A stretch of DNA of 39,967 bases from an uncultured Intestinimonas sp. (GCF_944387245.1 NZ_CALXEE010000010.1:1-39967); one strand, 5' to 3'. Shown: positions 8,209-15,772, counted from the first letter of the stretch. Numbers and translations: made by a program. Notes: generated from the sequence alone by a model not told the origin.

Positions 8209-8676
8209 ATGAAGACACTGGAAGGAAAACTGGTCGCAAAAGGCATTCGGGTGGGCATCGTGGCCGCCCGGTTCAATGAGTTCATCACCTCCAAGCTCCT
8301 CAGCGGCGCCATGGACGGCCTGGTCCGCCACGACGTGCAGGAGGAGGACATCCACGTGGCCTGGGTGCCAGGCGCCTTCGAGATCCCCCTCATCGCCGCC
8401 AAGATGGCCAAGAGCGGCAAGTACGACGCCGTCATCTGCCTGGGCGCCGTCATCCGGGGCTCCACCAGCCACTACGACTACGTGTGCAACGAGGTCTCCA
8501 AGGGCATCGCCGCCGTGGGTCTGGAGAGCGGCATCCCCGTCCTCTTCGGCGTCCTCACCACCGAAAACATCGAGCAGGCCATCGAGCGCGCCGGCACCAA
8601 GGCCGGCAACAAGGGCTACGACTGCGCCCTGAGCGCCATCGAGATGGTTAACCTCATCCGGGAGATCGAGAACTGA
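8209..8676 (+). CDS. ribH: 6,7-dimethyl-8-ribityllumazine synthase
   Basis: This 155-residue protein condenses the RibD product with the RibB product to give lumazine, normally as a 60-mer icosahedral shell. Motifs seen are [15 protein letters not shown] near residue 23, GAFEIPL near 60, [14 protein letters not shown] with the catalytic His near 90, and [19 protein letters not shown] near 115. AAAGGAGG precedes the ATG. It is the last gene of the operon. The mobile element's inverted end begins only 20 bp after the stop, so any native terminator has been displaced. Confidence 0.97.
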   Translation: MKTLEGKLVAKGIRVGIVAARFNEFITSKLLSGAMDGLVRHDVQEEDIHVAWVPGAFEIPLIAAKMAKSGKYDAVICLGAVIRGSTSHYDYVCNEVSKGIAAVGLESGIPVLFGVLTTENIEQAIERAGTKAGNKGYDCALSAIEMVNLIREIEN

Positions 8677-8696
8677 TCTGCTCATCATATAAATAT

Positions 8697-8741
8697 GAAA
8701 AGAGGGGGAGACCGGCTTAGGCGCACACCCATAAGGAAGTA
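8697..8741 (+). repeat. Left terminal inverted repeat of the mobile element
   Basis: This 45-bp segment matches the reverse complement of 15507-15551. Shared blocks are GAGGGGG, ACCGGC, AGGC and the innermost 15 bases ACCCATAAGGAAGTA, which are identical at both ends. The repeat may be the two symmetrical halves of a serine-recombinase attP site rather than transposase-type ends. Confidence 0.8.
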
Positions 8742-8751
8742 ATGGTATCTT

Positions 8752-8796
8752 GCAGGGCAGCATGGCAAATTGCTATGCTGTCCTGCTTTTTCTTTC
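8752..8796 (+). terminator. Long hairpin terminator at the left edge of the element
   Basis: GCAGG-g-CAGCAT-g-GC pairs with GC-t-ATGCTG-t-CCTGC around AAATT (8752-8786). TTTTTCTTTC follows on the plus strand. It would stop transcripts leaving ribH into the element. The recombinase stop codon (8773-8775, minus) lies inside it. Confidence 0.7.
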
Positions 8797-10425
8797 TCGT
8801 TCAATGGTCTGCTTGTCCTCGTCCTGTTTCAGTTCCCCGATGAAGTTCCAGATAATCTGGATTTTCTGCCGCCGGTGGCCGCTGGACTTGTCCGGCGCAT
8901 GGACGATAATCTTCTTCACAAACTCGTTGACAATCGTGGGCGTCAGTTCGGTAATCCCCACATACTTCCGAATAACCGCCGCGAAACTGTCAAAATCCGC
9001 TTTGTCCTGCTCGTAGGCATTTATCATTTCCCGGTCTGTCTTAACCTTTTCCGTCAGTTCTTTCTGCTCCGCTTCATACTCGGCGGATAACTTCAAAAAC
9101 CGTTCGTGAGAGATTGCGCCGGATATATCGTCCTCATAGATACGCTTGAAAATCCGGTCAAGTTCCGCTATCCGTTTTTCGGCTTGGGTGATTTCCCGCT
9201 TGCGCTTTTTTGCCGTCTTTTCCGCTTCCTCAAACCGCTGCTCATACACCGCTTTTTGAAAACTCATAATGTCCTCAAAAAACATGGCGGTTACATCGAA
9301 TATCCGGCGCAGCACAAACCGTTTCAGCGTTTCCTCGCGGATAAAGTGCATGGTGCAATCCCCCGTATTGCTCTTGTACCTCGCGCAGCGGTAACAATCC
9401 TGCTCCGGTGTCATGTTCTTACCCGTAGCAAAATGCAGTTTGCTGCCGCAATCGGCACAGTACAATAGCCCAGAGAACAACCCCTGCCGTTCCGCTTGTT
9501 TGGCGGGGCGGCGTTTGTTTGCCCGAAGTTCCTGCACGCGCTCCCACACTTTTTCGTTGATGATAGCGGGTTGTGTATCGGGGAAGATACGGTAATTCTC
9601 TGGGGCGTTTTGCAGACGCTTTTTCAGTTTGTGAGACTTGGAGTAGGTTTTGAAGTTTACCGTACACCCCGTATATTCTGGGCGTTCCAATATCCCCGCA
9701 ACAGATTTTGGGTCCCATTGATAGAGGTTTTCCAGCATGGGCTTCCCGTCCCGTTTTGCATAGTACGCTTTGACGGTCAATACCTTACCGGCGGTCAATG
9801 CCTTTGCAATCTGCATCGGCCCTTTTCCGGCAACGCACAAATCGAAAATTCGCTTGACTACCTCGGCGGCTTCCTCGTCCACAATCCACTTTTTCTTGTC
9901 GTTGGGGTCTTTCACATACCCATAGGGCGGGTTGCTGCAAAGATGTTCCCCGGCGTTGCCCTTTGCCCGCATAACGGCGCGGATTTTCTTGCTGGTATCG
10001 CGTGCGTAGAAATCGTTGAACAGGTTGCGGAATGGAGTAAAATCGTTGTCGCCCTTGTCGCTATCCACACCGTCGTTGATGGCGATATACCGTATATCAC
10101 GCTCGGCAAAGAAACTCTCGGTGTAGTAGCCGACTTTCAGATAATCCCGCCCCATGCGGGACATATCCTTGACGATAACCGTTTTGACCTTTCCCGCTTC
10201 CGCAAGCCCTATCATCTCATTCCAGCCGGGCCTGTCGAAAGTTACCCCGGAAACGCCGTCGTCAATGAAAAAAGTTGGATTTGGAAAGTCATTGTCCTCT
10301 GCATACTTCAAAAGGATTTTCTTCTGATTGACAATGCTGTTACTGTCCCCGTCAAGCGCGTCCTCTTGACTTAATCGGGCATATAAAGCGGTAATGTTGT
10401 CGGGATAATTTTTCGTTGTCGTCAT
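8773..10425 (-). CDS. Large serine recombinase (TnpX/TndX-like)
   Basis: This 550-residue site-specific recombinase should excise and insert the element through a serine-linked intermediate. The N-terminal resolvase fold starts ALYARLSQED (catalytic Ser about residue 19). It continues with VSGVTFDRPGW, the KDMSRMGRDYLKVG block and the IRYIAINDGVDS block. A recombinase domain follows (PPYGYVKDPNDKKKWIVDEEAAEVVKRIF). A zinc ribbon comes next (CADCGSKLHF...CYRCARY), then a long coiled-coil of Glu/Lys-rich helices at about 400-470 and a C-terminal DUF4368-like tail. ATG 10425 is preceded by AGGAGG. tnpW ends 3 bp upstream, so the two are co-transcribed. GC content is intermediate between host and cargo. 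Confidence 0.93.
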   Translation of the reverse strand: MTTTKNYPDNITALYARLSQEDALDGDSNSIVNQKKILLKYAEDNDFPNPTFFIDDGVSGVTFDRPGWNEMIGLAEAGKVKTVIVKDMSRMGRDYLKVGYYTESFFAERDIRYIAINDGVDSDKGDNDFTPFRNLFNDFYARDTSKKIRAVMRAKGNAGEHLCSNPPYGYVKDPNDKKKWIVDEEAAEVVKRIFDLCVAGKGPMQIAKALTAGKVLTVKAYYAKRDGKPMLENLYQWDPKSVAGILERPEYTGCTVNFKTYSKSHKLKKRLQNAPENYRIFPDTQPAIINEKVWERVQELRANKRRPAKQAERQGLFSGLLYCADCGSKLHFATGKNMTPEQDCYRCARYKSNTGDCTMHFIREETLKRFVLRRIFDVTAMFFEDIMSFQKAVYEQRFEEAEKTAKKRKREITQAEKRIAELDRIFKRIYEDDISGAISHERFLKLSAEYEAEQKELTEKVKTDREMINAYEQDKADFDSFAAVIRKYVGITELTPTIVNEFVKKIIVHAPDKSSGHRRQKIQIIWNFIGELKQDEDKQTIERERKSRTA

Positions 10426-10428
10426 TGT

Positions 10429-10686
10429 TCATTCCTCCTGTAATGAACGCCCGACAAACAGGTTGCTATCGCTATTATAACGCTCCTTGCTTTTCTTGTC
10501 AGTAGGCGTTTTCACGGTTTCCGCTTTGATAAGGCGCGTCATCTTGTCGTAGAGCAGTTCGGATCCGCCGCAGGAAGTTTCGATTTCAAAAATTGTCCCG
10601 CCGATTTTGTAGCATACGGTTTCATTCAGAGGATTGCCCTTTTTCGGCAGTAAATCATTGTGTTCTGCTTCTCGCTTCTTTTCCAT
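10429..10686 (-). CDS. tnpW: TnpW family transposon protein
   Basis: This small 85-residue protein has a core NETVCYKIGGTIFEIETSC, followed by GSELLYDKMTRLI, which is the TnpW signature found next to serine recombinases in clostridial transposons. Its role is not established. ATG 10686 (MEKKREAEH) has GGAAAGGA upstream. An alternative in-frame ATG at 10746 would start inside a strong hairpin and is less likely. It lies directly upstream of, and is coupled to, the recombinase gene. The C-terminal ~30 residues are polar and probably disordered. Confidence 0.8.
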   Translation of the reverse strand: MEKKREAEHNDLLPKKGNPLNETVCYKIGGTIFEIETSCGGSELLYDKMTRLIKAETVKTPTDKKSKERYNSDSNLFVGRSLQEE

Positions 10687-10720
10687 TTCTTTCCCGTCCT
10701 TTCCTTTGTTTTGAGTAGGG

Positions 10721-10778
10721 AACAAGCACAGCAAATGAGTACCCATTTGCCCTTTTTGGCTTGTTGGGAAAATCCCAA
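10721..10778 (-). promoter_or_regulatory. Nested inverted repeats in the tnpW leader
   Basis: An outer pair AACAAGC (10721-10727) / GCTTGTT (10759-10765) encloses GCAAATG (10731-10737) / CATTTGC (10744-10750). TTGGGA-aaa-TCCCAA (10764-10778) abuts them. Together they could form a structured leader that controls tnpW and the recombinase. Confidence 0.45.
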
Positions 10779-10905
10779 ACCCTTTTACTTTCCCTCACTC
10801 AATATCCCGTTTGAAAGGTGGCTTTTGTTGCGCTTTGCCTTTCGCTATATACAACACCGCATTTTCGTTTTTGCCAAAGCAACGAGAGAGATTTTTGCAG
10901 AAGTA

Positions 10906-10934
10906 TTGTATTGTAAAAGCCATAATGGTATAAT
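10906..10934 (+). promoter_or_regulatory. Promoter of the regulator-restriction enzyme operon
   Basis: -35 TTGTAT (10906-10911) and a perfect -10 TATAAT (10929-10934) are 17 bases apart. The -10 lies between the arms of the inverted repeat at 10918-10952. Confidence 0.75.
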
Positions 10935-10952
10935 AAATAAACCATTATGGCT
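10918..10952 (+). promoter_or_regulatory. Perfect 12-bp inverted repeat, likely operator
   Basis: AGCCATAATGGT (10918-10929) and ACCATTATGGCT (10941-10952) are exact reverse complements separated by 11 bases. They straddle the -10 box and the expected transcription start. A dimeric winged-helix protein encoded 14 bp downstream is the natural candidate ligand, which would give autorepression. Confidence 0.7.
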
Positions 10953-10965
10953 CGAGGTGTAAAAT

Positions 10966-11238
10966 ATGAGTTTGGAGTATTTTGGAAATGATAAATATAA
11001 AGTGCTGTCCTGTATGGCTGGCTGCCAAGTGATTATCAAAGGAAAATCCATAGTAAAACTTTCCCAGCAAGAAATAGCTGATCTTGTTCAGTTAAGTAAG
11101 GTAAAGGTTAACAGTATTATTGCAGATTTAAAAGCAGATGGGTATCTTGTCCAACAAAGTGCAAGAGGTAGATACACATTAACGGAAAAAGCAAATCAAG
11201 AACTTGCTGCTTTTGAAAACGGAGGAAATAAAAAATGA
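10966..11238 (+). CDS. Small winged-helix DNA-binding regulator
   Basis: This 90-residue protein has a helix-turn-helix read as KLSQQEIADLVQLSKVKVNSIIADLKADGYL (about 33-63). It is followed by a wing RGRYTLTEKANQEL, as in Crp- or MarR-type winged helices. There is no ligand or dimerisation domain beyond the N-terminal ~30 residues. GAGGTG precedes the ATG. The stop overlaps the restriction gene start (ATGA, 11235-11238), so the two are translationally coupled. It probably controls expression of that enzyme, as C proteins do in type II systems, but it is not of the usual C-protein fold. AT-rich, like the enzyme gene. Confidence 0.75.
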   Translation: MSLEYFGNDKYKVLSCMAGCQVIIKGKSIVKLSQQEIADLVQLSKVKVNSIIADLKADGYLVQQSARGRYTLTEKANQELAAFENGGNKK

Positions 11239-14200
11239 AACTTTCTCATTCAATGATTAAAGAAATCATAGCAGCAATTGGATTTTCTCCGGAAGATGGA
11301 CGTGATAATGTTTTTTACAAGGTATATCCGAATTGGACTAATTACATAATTAAAGTTAACTTTAATACAGAAAAAATTGAATATAGAGAAGATAGTATAT
11401 CGGAAAATGAGGGGATAGTTTGGGGGGATGCTACTACAAGTAATTTTGAAAACTCTGAGAATTTTGTTGTCTTGGAATGTGTCAATAGATTGCTTGAAAA
11501 AGGCTATGCCCCAAAAGTAATCGCGTTAGAGAAAAAATACCCCTTAGGGAGAAACCTTAAAGGGAAATTGGACATTGTGGTTGCAGATAACAACGGAAAA
11601 TCCTTTCTAATGATTGAATGCAAAACATGGGGCGAAGAGTACAAAAAAGAGAAACGAAAAATGCTCAAAAATGGTGCTCAATTATTTTCCTACTTTGCAA
11701 ATGATAGAACAGTTCAGTATCTTTGTTTATATACGTCGCAATATAGTGACGGAGCAATTGAGTACAAGAATGATATTGTTCCTGTTGAAACAGACTGGAT
11801 AGAATTGGCAAATGTAAAAGAAATACATGACCATTGGAATAAAAATTTTAAAGACAACGGAATTTTTGAGGAGTGGGCCGCCGCATACGGTATTGAAATA
11901 AAAGCTTTAGTTCGTGGAAGATTACAGCCGCTTACAAAGGATGACAGTGGCCGAATTTTTAACCAGTTTGCGGAGATTTTGCGCCACAATGTTGTATCTG
12001 ATAAGCCAAATGCTTTTAATAAAATCCTCAATCTTTTCATCTGCAAGATTATTGATGAAGATAAAAATGAGGATGAGCAAGTTGATTTCCAATGGCTTGA
12101 AGATGATACCGACGAAAGTCTGCAAGTCAGATTAAACGATCTCTACAAAAAGGGCATGCACCGTTTTCTCGAAATTGAGGTAACGGATTATTCTGATGAA
12201 GAAATTACAGAGCAACTGGCTAATATAAGCGATAAGGCAGCTTTATACACAATAAAAAATATGCTTACAAAGCTTAGATTGCAGAAAAATCCTGAGTTTG
12301 CTTTTATTGAAGTATATAACGACCAATCATTTAAAATAAACGCCCATATAGTTCGTGAAGTGGTAGAGCTTCTACAGCCCTATCAATTTCGTTATGGACA
12401 TAAGCAACAGTTTTTAGGGGATTTCTTCGAATTATTATTAAATACAAGTATCAAGCAGGAGGCAGGACAGTTTTTTACGCCTGTACCAATTTGCCGCTAT
12501 ATTGTATATTCACTACCTATTAAAGAGTTTATCCTTAATAAACTCAAAGCTGGAGAGCCACATATTTTACCAGCCGTAATAGATTTTGCTTGTGGGACTG
12601 GGCATTTCTTGACCGAATATATGGATAGAGTCCAATCCATTATTGAAGAAATCGATATTAAAACAGCGAAACCCTCTGTGCGAAAAAAACTAAGTGCTTG
12701 GCGTGATTATGACAAATATGATTGGGCAAAAGAATATGTGTATGGGATTGACGCAGATTATCGTCTTGTAAAATCCGCAAAAGTAAGTTCTTTCTTAAAT
12801 GGTGATGGTGAAGCGAACATTATTAGGGCCAACGGTTTAGACAGCTTCTCTTTGTCTCGTGAATACAAAGGACGTTTAAAAGAAGTTGCAAAAGATAATC
12901 CGCAGGATAATGGACAATTTGATATTTTGATCGCTAATCCACCTTATTCTGTAAGTGCTTTCAAATCTACTGTAAAATATGGCGAACAATCTTTCGAATT
13001 ATTTAATCGCTTAACGGATAACAGTTCCGAAATAGAATGTCTGTTTGTTGAACGTATGGAGCAACTCTTAAAAGTCGGTGGGTATGCCGGTATTATTCTG
13101 CCCAGTTCGATTTTGAGTAACGCGGGTACATATACAGCTGCCAGAGAGATCATTTTAAAGTATTTCAAAATTAAAGGAATTACTGAACTGGGATCTAACA
13201 CTTTTATGGCAACTGGGACAAATACAGTTATTCTCTTTTTGGAGCGCAGACATAATAACGATCACAAGCAGATTGCCAATGCAATTAACAGTTTTTTTGA
13301 ACGTCCAAAAGAAACTACCGTTTTGGGTATAGAAAAAGCGTTTAGCAAATATGTTTCGAAAGTATTTGATGGTATATCGTTAGAAGATTATGTTTCTTTT
13401 GTGAACAGAAAAGCGAATGACATCTTTAAATCACGAGAAATATGGACTGAATACCATAATTGGTTTTATGCTTTACCTGAAATCGTAAAATTGCAAACGC
13501 AAAGGCAGTTTACGGAAAAGACCATTTCTGAACAAGAAACGGAACTAAAAAAACTGTTTTATGATAAAGTCTTGGAGATTGAAAAAGAAAAGATTTTATA
13601 CTTCTTGCTTACATATATGCAAGAAACAGTTATTATTAAAGTGGGCGAGAAGCAGGCTGAAAAGGAATTTCTCGGCTATGAATTTTCTAATCGGAGAGGA
13701 CATGAAGGTATCAAAATGTTGTCCGGAGGAACTAGACTCTATGATGAGGAAAATGTTCTCAATCCGTTAAAGGCAAGTAGTTATAATTACGCTGCGTTCT
13801 TAACAAATAGTACAGTTGTTGATGAAAGTATGGAAGATAACATTTCTATTATGTCTTGTGTAGACCTCATTAATTTTTCTTCCATACAGTTTGAGAAAAC
13901 CATCTCTCTAACGCCAAATATGAAAAATTATGCCTTGATTTGGAATGGATTAAATAAGTTTCCATTAGAACGACTGGGCAACTGCTCCATTATGCTTCAG
14001 CGCGGAAAATCTGTAACCTATGGTACTGCAAATACTCAAGTGATTAAATCTGGTCAAGCGCGTGGCTATACAGAATTTGATTTTACCCAGAAGTACTATG
14101 TTGACGATAGTTTTACTGCTGATGAACGAAATTTGCAGCGAGGAGATTTACTAATTAATTCTACAGGGGTCGGTACAGCTGGTAGAGTGACTTTGTTTGA

Positions 14201-15041
14201 TTTGGAGGGAGATTATGTTGCTGATAGCCATATAACGATTTTGAGGCTTAATCAACAAAAAGTTCTGCCTAAATATGCTCTGTATACGCTTGCAACGATA
14301 GGATTTAAAAATATCGAAAAAATGGCAACAGGGCAAAGTGGACAGATCGAATTAGCCTTATCAACTGTTGCTGAAATAAAAATACCTATTCCTCCCTTAG
14401 AAATACAACATAAAATTGTTGATGAGATAGAAACTATTGAAAAAGAAGCGGCAGCAATAAAGCATAAAATAAGCCGTAATTCATCAAAAATTGAAACTTT
14501 ACTTAGCGAACTTAAACTACGGGCTGTGAAGCGTGTGCGGTTATCAGACAAGTCAAAATTTGATCTATCTATTGGAAAACGGGTTTTAAAAACCGAACTT
14601 GTTTCTGATGGGGCAATCCCTGTGTTTAGCGCAAATGTTCTACAACCATTTGGAACTATAGATAAACTGTTGATAACTGATTTTAGTGTTCCATCTATTC
14701 TTTGGGGGATTGATGGAGATTGGATGGTCAATTATATCCCAGAAAATACTCCATTTTATCCAACAGATCATTGTGGCGTTTTAAGAGTTAAAGATAACGA
14801 CATACTTCCGAGGTATTTATCAAAGGCATTGGAAAGCGCAGGCTCTGAAATAAAGTTTTCAAGGAGTTATAGAGCTTCGATTGAACGGGTTAAAAACCTC
14901 AGTATTCCAGTTCCACCCGTTGATGAACAAGAGAATGTTATCGTACAAATAAAGCCATTGGAAGATGCAATATCTAAATTGTACGTTGATTTGGAAGAAG
15001 TTGAAACAAAAAGAAAAACTATTTTAAGCAAATATCTTTAA
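11235..15041 (+). CDS. Single-chain restriction-methylation-specificity protein (type IIG / type I-like)
   Basis: This 1268-residue protein combines three activities. At the N-terminus is a PD-(D/E)xK nuclease, GKLDIVVAD...MIECK, with D113 and E128-C-K130, like the HSDR_N_2 family. In the middle is a gamma-class N6-adenine methyltransferase: helical HsdM-like lead from about 235, GQFFTPVPIC near 411, motif I DFACGTGHF 450-458 and motif IV NPPY 568-571. At the C-terminus are two HsdS-like target-recognition halves (about 905-1090 and 1090-1268), each ending in IP(I/V)PP plus coiled-coil helices. No helicase motor is present, so it should cut near its site like BcgI or other type IIB/IIG enzymes. 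AT-rich codons show separate origin. A terminator follows at 15058. Confidence 0.88.
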   Translation: MKLSHSMIKEIIAAIGFSPEDGRDNVFYKVYPNWTNYIIKVNFNTEKIEYREDSISENEGIVWGDATTSNFENSENFVVLECVNRLLEKGYAPKVIALEKKYPLGRNLKGKLDIVVADNNGKSFLMIECKTWGEEYKKEKRKMLKNGAQLFSYFANDRTVQYLCLYTSQYSDGAIEYKNDIVPVETDWIELANVKEIHDHWNKNFKDNGIFEEWAAAYGIEIKALVRGRLQPLTKDDSGRIFNQFAEILRHNVVSDKPNAFNKILNLFICKIIDEDKNEDEQVDFQWLEDDTDESLQVRLNDLYKKGMHRFLEIEVTDYSDEEITEQLANISDKAALYTIKNMLTKLRLQKNPEFAFIEVYNDQSFKINAHIVREVVELLQPYQFRYGHKQQFLGDFFELLLNTSIKQEAGQFFTPVPICRYIVYSLPIKEFILNKLKAGEPHILPAVIDFACGTGHFLTEYMDRVQSIIEEIDIKTAKPSVRKKLSAWRDYDKYDWAKEYVYGIDADYRLVKSAKVSSFLNGDGEANIIRANGLDSFSLSREYKGRLKEVAKDNPQDNGQFDILIANPPYSVSAFKSTVKYGEQSFELFNRLTDNSSEIECLFVERMEQLLKVGGYAGIILPSSILSNAGTYTAAREIILKYFKIKGITELGSNTFMATGTNTVILFLERRHNNDHKQIANAINSFFERPKETTVLGIEKAFSKYVSKVFDGISLEDYVSFVNRKANDIFKSREIWTEYHNWFYALPEIVKLQTQRQFTEKTISEQETELKKLFYDKVLEIEKEKILYFLLTYMQETVIIKVGEKQAEKEFLGYEFSNRRGHEGIKMLSGGTRLYDEENVLNPLKASSYNYAAFLTNSTVVDESMEDNISIMSCVDLINFSSIQFEKTISLTPNMKNYALIWNGLNKFPLERLGNCSIMLQRGKSVTYGTANTQVIKSGQARGYTEFDFTQKYYVDDSFTADERNLQRGDLLINSTGVGTAGRVTLFDLEGDYVADSHITILRLNQQKVLPKYALYTLATIGFKNIEKMATGQSGQIELALSTVAEIKIPIPPLEIQHKIVDEIETIEKEAAAIKHKISRNSSKIETLLSELKLRAVKRVRLSDKSKFDLSIGKRVLKTELVSDGAIPVFSANVLQPFGTIDKLLITDFSVPSILWGIDGDWMVNYIPENTPFYPTDHCGVLRVKDNDILPRYLSKALESAGSEIKFSRSYRASIERVKNLSIPVPPVDEQENVIVQIKPLEDAISKLYVDLEEVETKRKTILSKYL

Positions 15042-15057
15042 TAGCAAAAGTGAAAAA

Positions 15058-15101
15058 CCGTCAAGGATAAACTTCGCGCTTTGCGTCCTTGACGGCTTTT
15101 T
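15058..15101 (+). terminator. Intrinsic terminator of the restriction operon
   Basis: CCGTCAAGGA (15058-15067) pairs with TCCTTGACGG (15086-15095), and CTTTTT follows. It lies 17 bp after the stop codon. Confidence 0.85.
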
Positions 15102-15506
15102 CCGCCTATGCTATTTGGTAATCAAAAGTGCGCAAACGGATAGACCGATTGCGTCCTCAACACATGATGATATGTTACGCGATAGGGAGCAATAAAGCCT
15201 TGCGCTATATGGCTTTTCAAACTTGAAAACACAATAATTGAGCATTTATATTTCTGCCCTCAAAAATGGCGGTCTACTGCGTAACAATTCGCTATACCGG
15301 TGTGGATAATTAGGAGGGCAAAAAGCCTTGATTTATGCGGCTTGCAAAGGGAAGAAACAGAGCGAGTAATATCATATCCCTCGGAAGTGCAAAAATGCTG
15401 TTCTATTGTTCCATGCGGTATAGAAAAAGCGGATAAGAAGTCTTTGACCTCTTATCCGCTTTCTGCCGCAACCTGTCTGCCAGCCATTAAGTTAGTTTGT
15501 TTTCAA
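15102..15506. other. Non-coding right end of the element
   Basis: No convincing gene is seen over ~400 bp. Two similar units lie at 15181-15223 and 15305-15349. Each has a GA/GG-rich start, then AAGCCTTG, then TATGGCTT- or TATGCGGCTT-like sequence and CAAA. TGTTACGC (15173-15180) is inverted at 15279-15286. A strong hairpin follows at 15426-15462. These could be recombinase or transfer sites, or remnants of a lost gene. Confidence 0.4.
15426..15462 (-). terminator. Hairpin near the right end of the element
   Basis: AAAGCGGATAAGA pairs with TCTTATCCGCTTT around a GTC-ttt-GAC inner stem. On the minus strand it is followed by TTCTATACC after GCTTTTT, so it would stop transcripts entering from the tRNA side. 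Confidence 0.55.
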
Positions 15507-15551
15507 TACTTCCTTATGGGTATGTGCCTTTGGCCGGTCCCCCTCTTTTTC
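15507..15551 (-). repeat. Right terminal inverted repeat of the mobile element
   Basis: This is the reverse-complement partner of 8697-8741. The innermost TACTTCCTTATGGGT is identical to the left end in inverted orientation. It stops directly at the U-run of the tRNA terminator. Confidence 0.8.
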
Positions 15552-15552
15552 T

Positions 15553-15593
15553 TTGGAAAACAAAAGCGGCCGCAAAGCAAGCTTTGCGGCCGC
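15553..15593 (-). terminator. Terminator of the tRNA-Arg gene
   Basis: GCGGCCGCAAAGC (15566-15578) and GCTTTGCGGCCGC (15581-15593) form a perfect 13-bp stem with a 2-base gap. On the minus strand TTTTGTTTTCC follows. It lies 2 bp past the tRNA CCA end. Confidence 0.9.
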
Positions 15594-15595
15594 GC

Positions 15596-15672
15596 TGGCA
15601 CCCCCGGCGCGACTCGAACGCACTACATTCCGCTTAGGAGGCGGACCCTCTATCCCGGTGAGGTACGGGGGC
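15596..15672 (-). tRNA. tRNA-Arg (anticodon CCU)
   Basis: The 77-nt cloverleaf folds completely on the minus strand. The acceptor is GCCCCCG/CGGGGGT with a G1:U72 wobble, then G73 and an encoded CCA. The D stem is CCTC/GAGG. The anticodon arm is TCCGC-CTCCTAA-GCGGA, giving anticodon CCT. The T arm is GTGCG-TTCGAGT-CGCGC. It reads AGG codons. Confidence 0.96.
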
Positions 15673-15700
15673 ACATGGTCCCTGGCGTGGGACAAATTTC

Positions 15701-15729
15701 ATTTTAACCCAAAGCCGCCGGGCTGTCAA
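15701..15729 (-). promoter_or_regulatory. Promoter of tRNA-Arg
   Basis: On the minus strand a perfect -35 TTGACA (15729-15724) and -10 TAAAAT (15706-15701) are 17 bases apart. They lie ~30 bases before the tRNA 5' end. The -35 sits in the loop of an inverted repeat AAAGCCGCC...GGCGGCTTT (15711-15739). Confidence 0.8.
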
Positions 15730-15772
15730 CGGCGGCTTTGCCCCTTCTTTTTCCCCTCCCCGCGAAAAAAAG

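Larger units (their letters stand above)
8697..15551. mobile_element. TnpX/TnpW-type serine-recombinase element carrying a single-chain R-M system
   Basis: A 6.86-kb insertion lies between ribH and the tRNA-Arg terminator and is bounded by 45-bp imperfect inverted ends. It carries a large serine recombinase and TnpW, hallmarks of the Tn4451/Tn5397 group, at one end. The other part is AT-rich cargo: a winged-helix regulator and a fused restriction-methylation-specificity protein. No relaxase, conjugation gene or antibiotic-resistance gene is seen. Base composition drops sharply from the GC-rich host to the AT-rich cargo. Exact crossover bases cannot be set without an empty-site sequence. Confidence 0.85.

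Noticed and set aside
8697-15551. DDE-type transposon because of terminal inverted repeats
   Set aside because: No DDE transposase is present. The only recombinase is a large serine recombinase with TnpW, and no obvious target duplication flanks the ends.
15596-15672. tRNA-Arg as the attachment site of the element
   Set aside because: The element's right end stops ~45 bp from the tRNA 3' end, and no tRNA 3' fragment is repeated at the left end near 8697.
15300-15707. 135-codon plus-strand frame at the right end of the element
   Set aside because: It runs through the inverted repeat, the tRNA terminator and the tRNA-Arg gene on the opposite strand, so it cannot be a gene.
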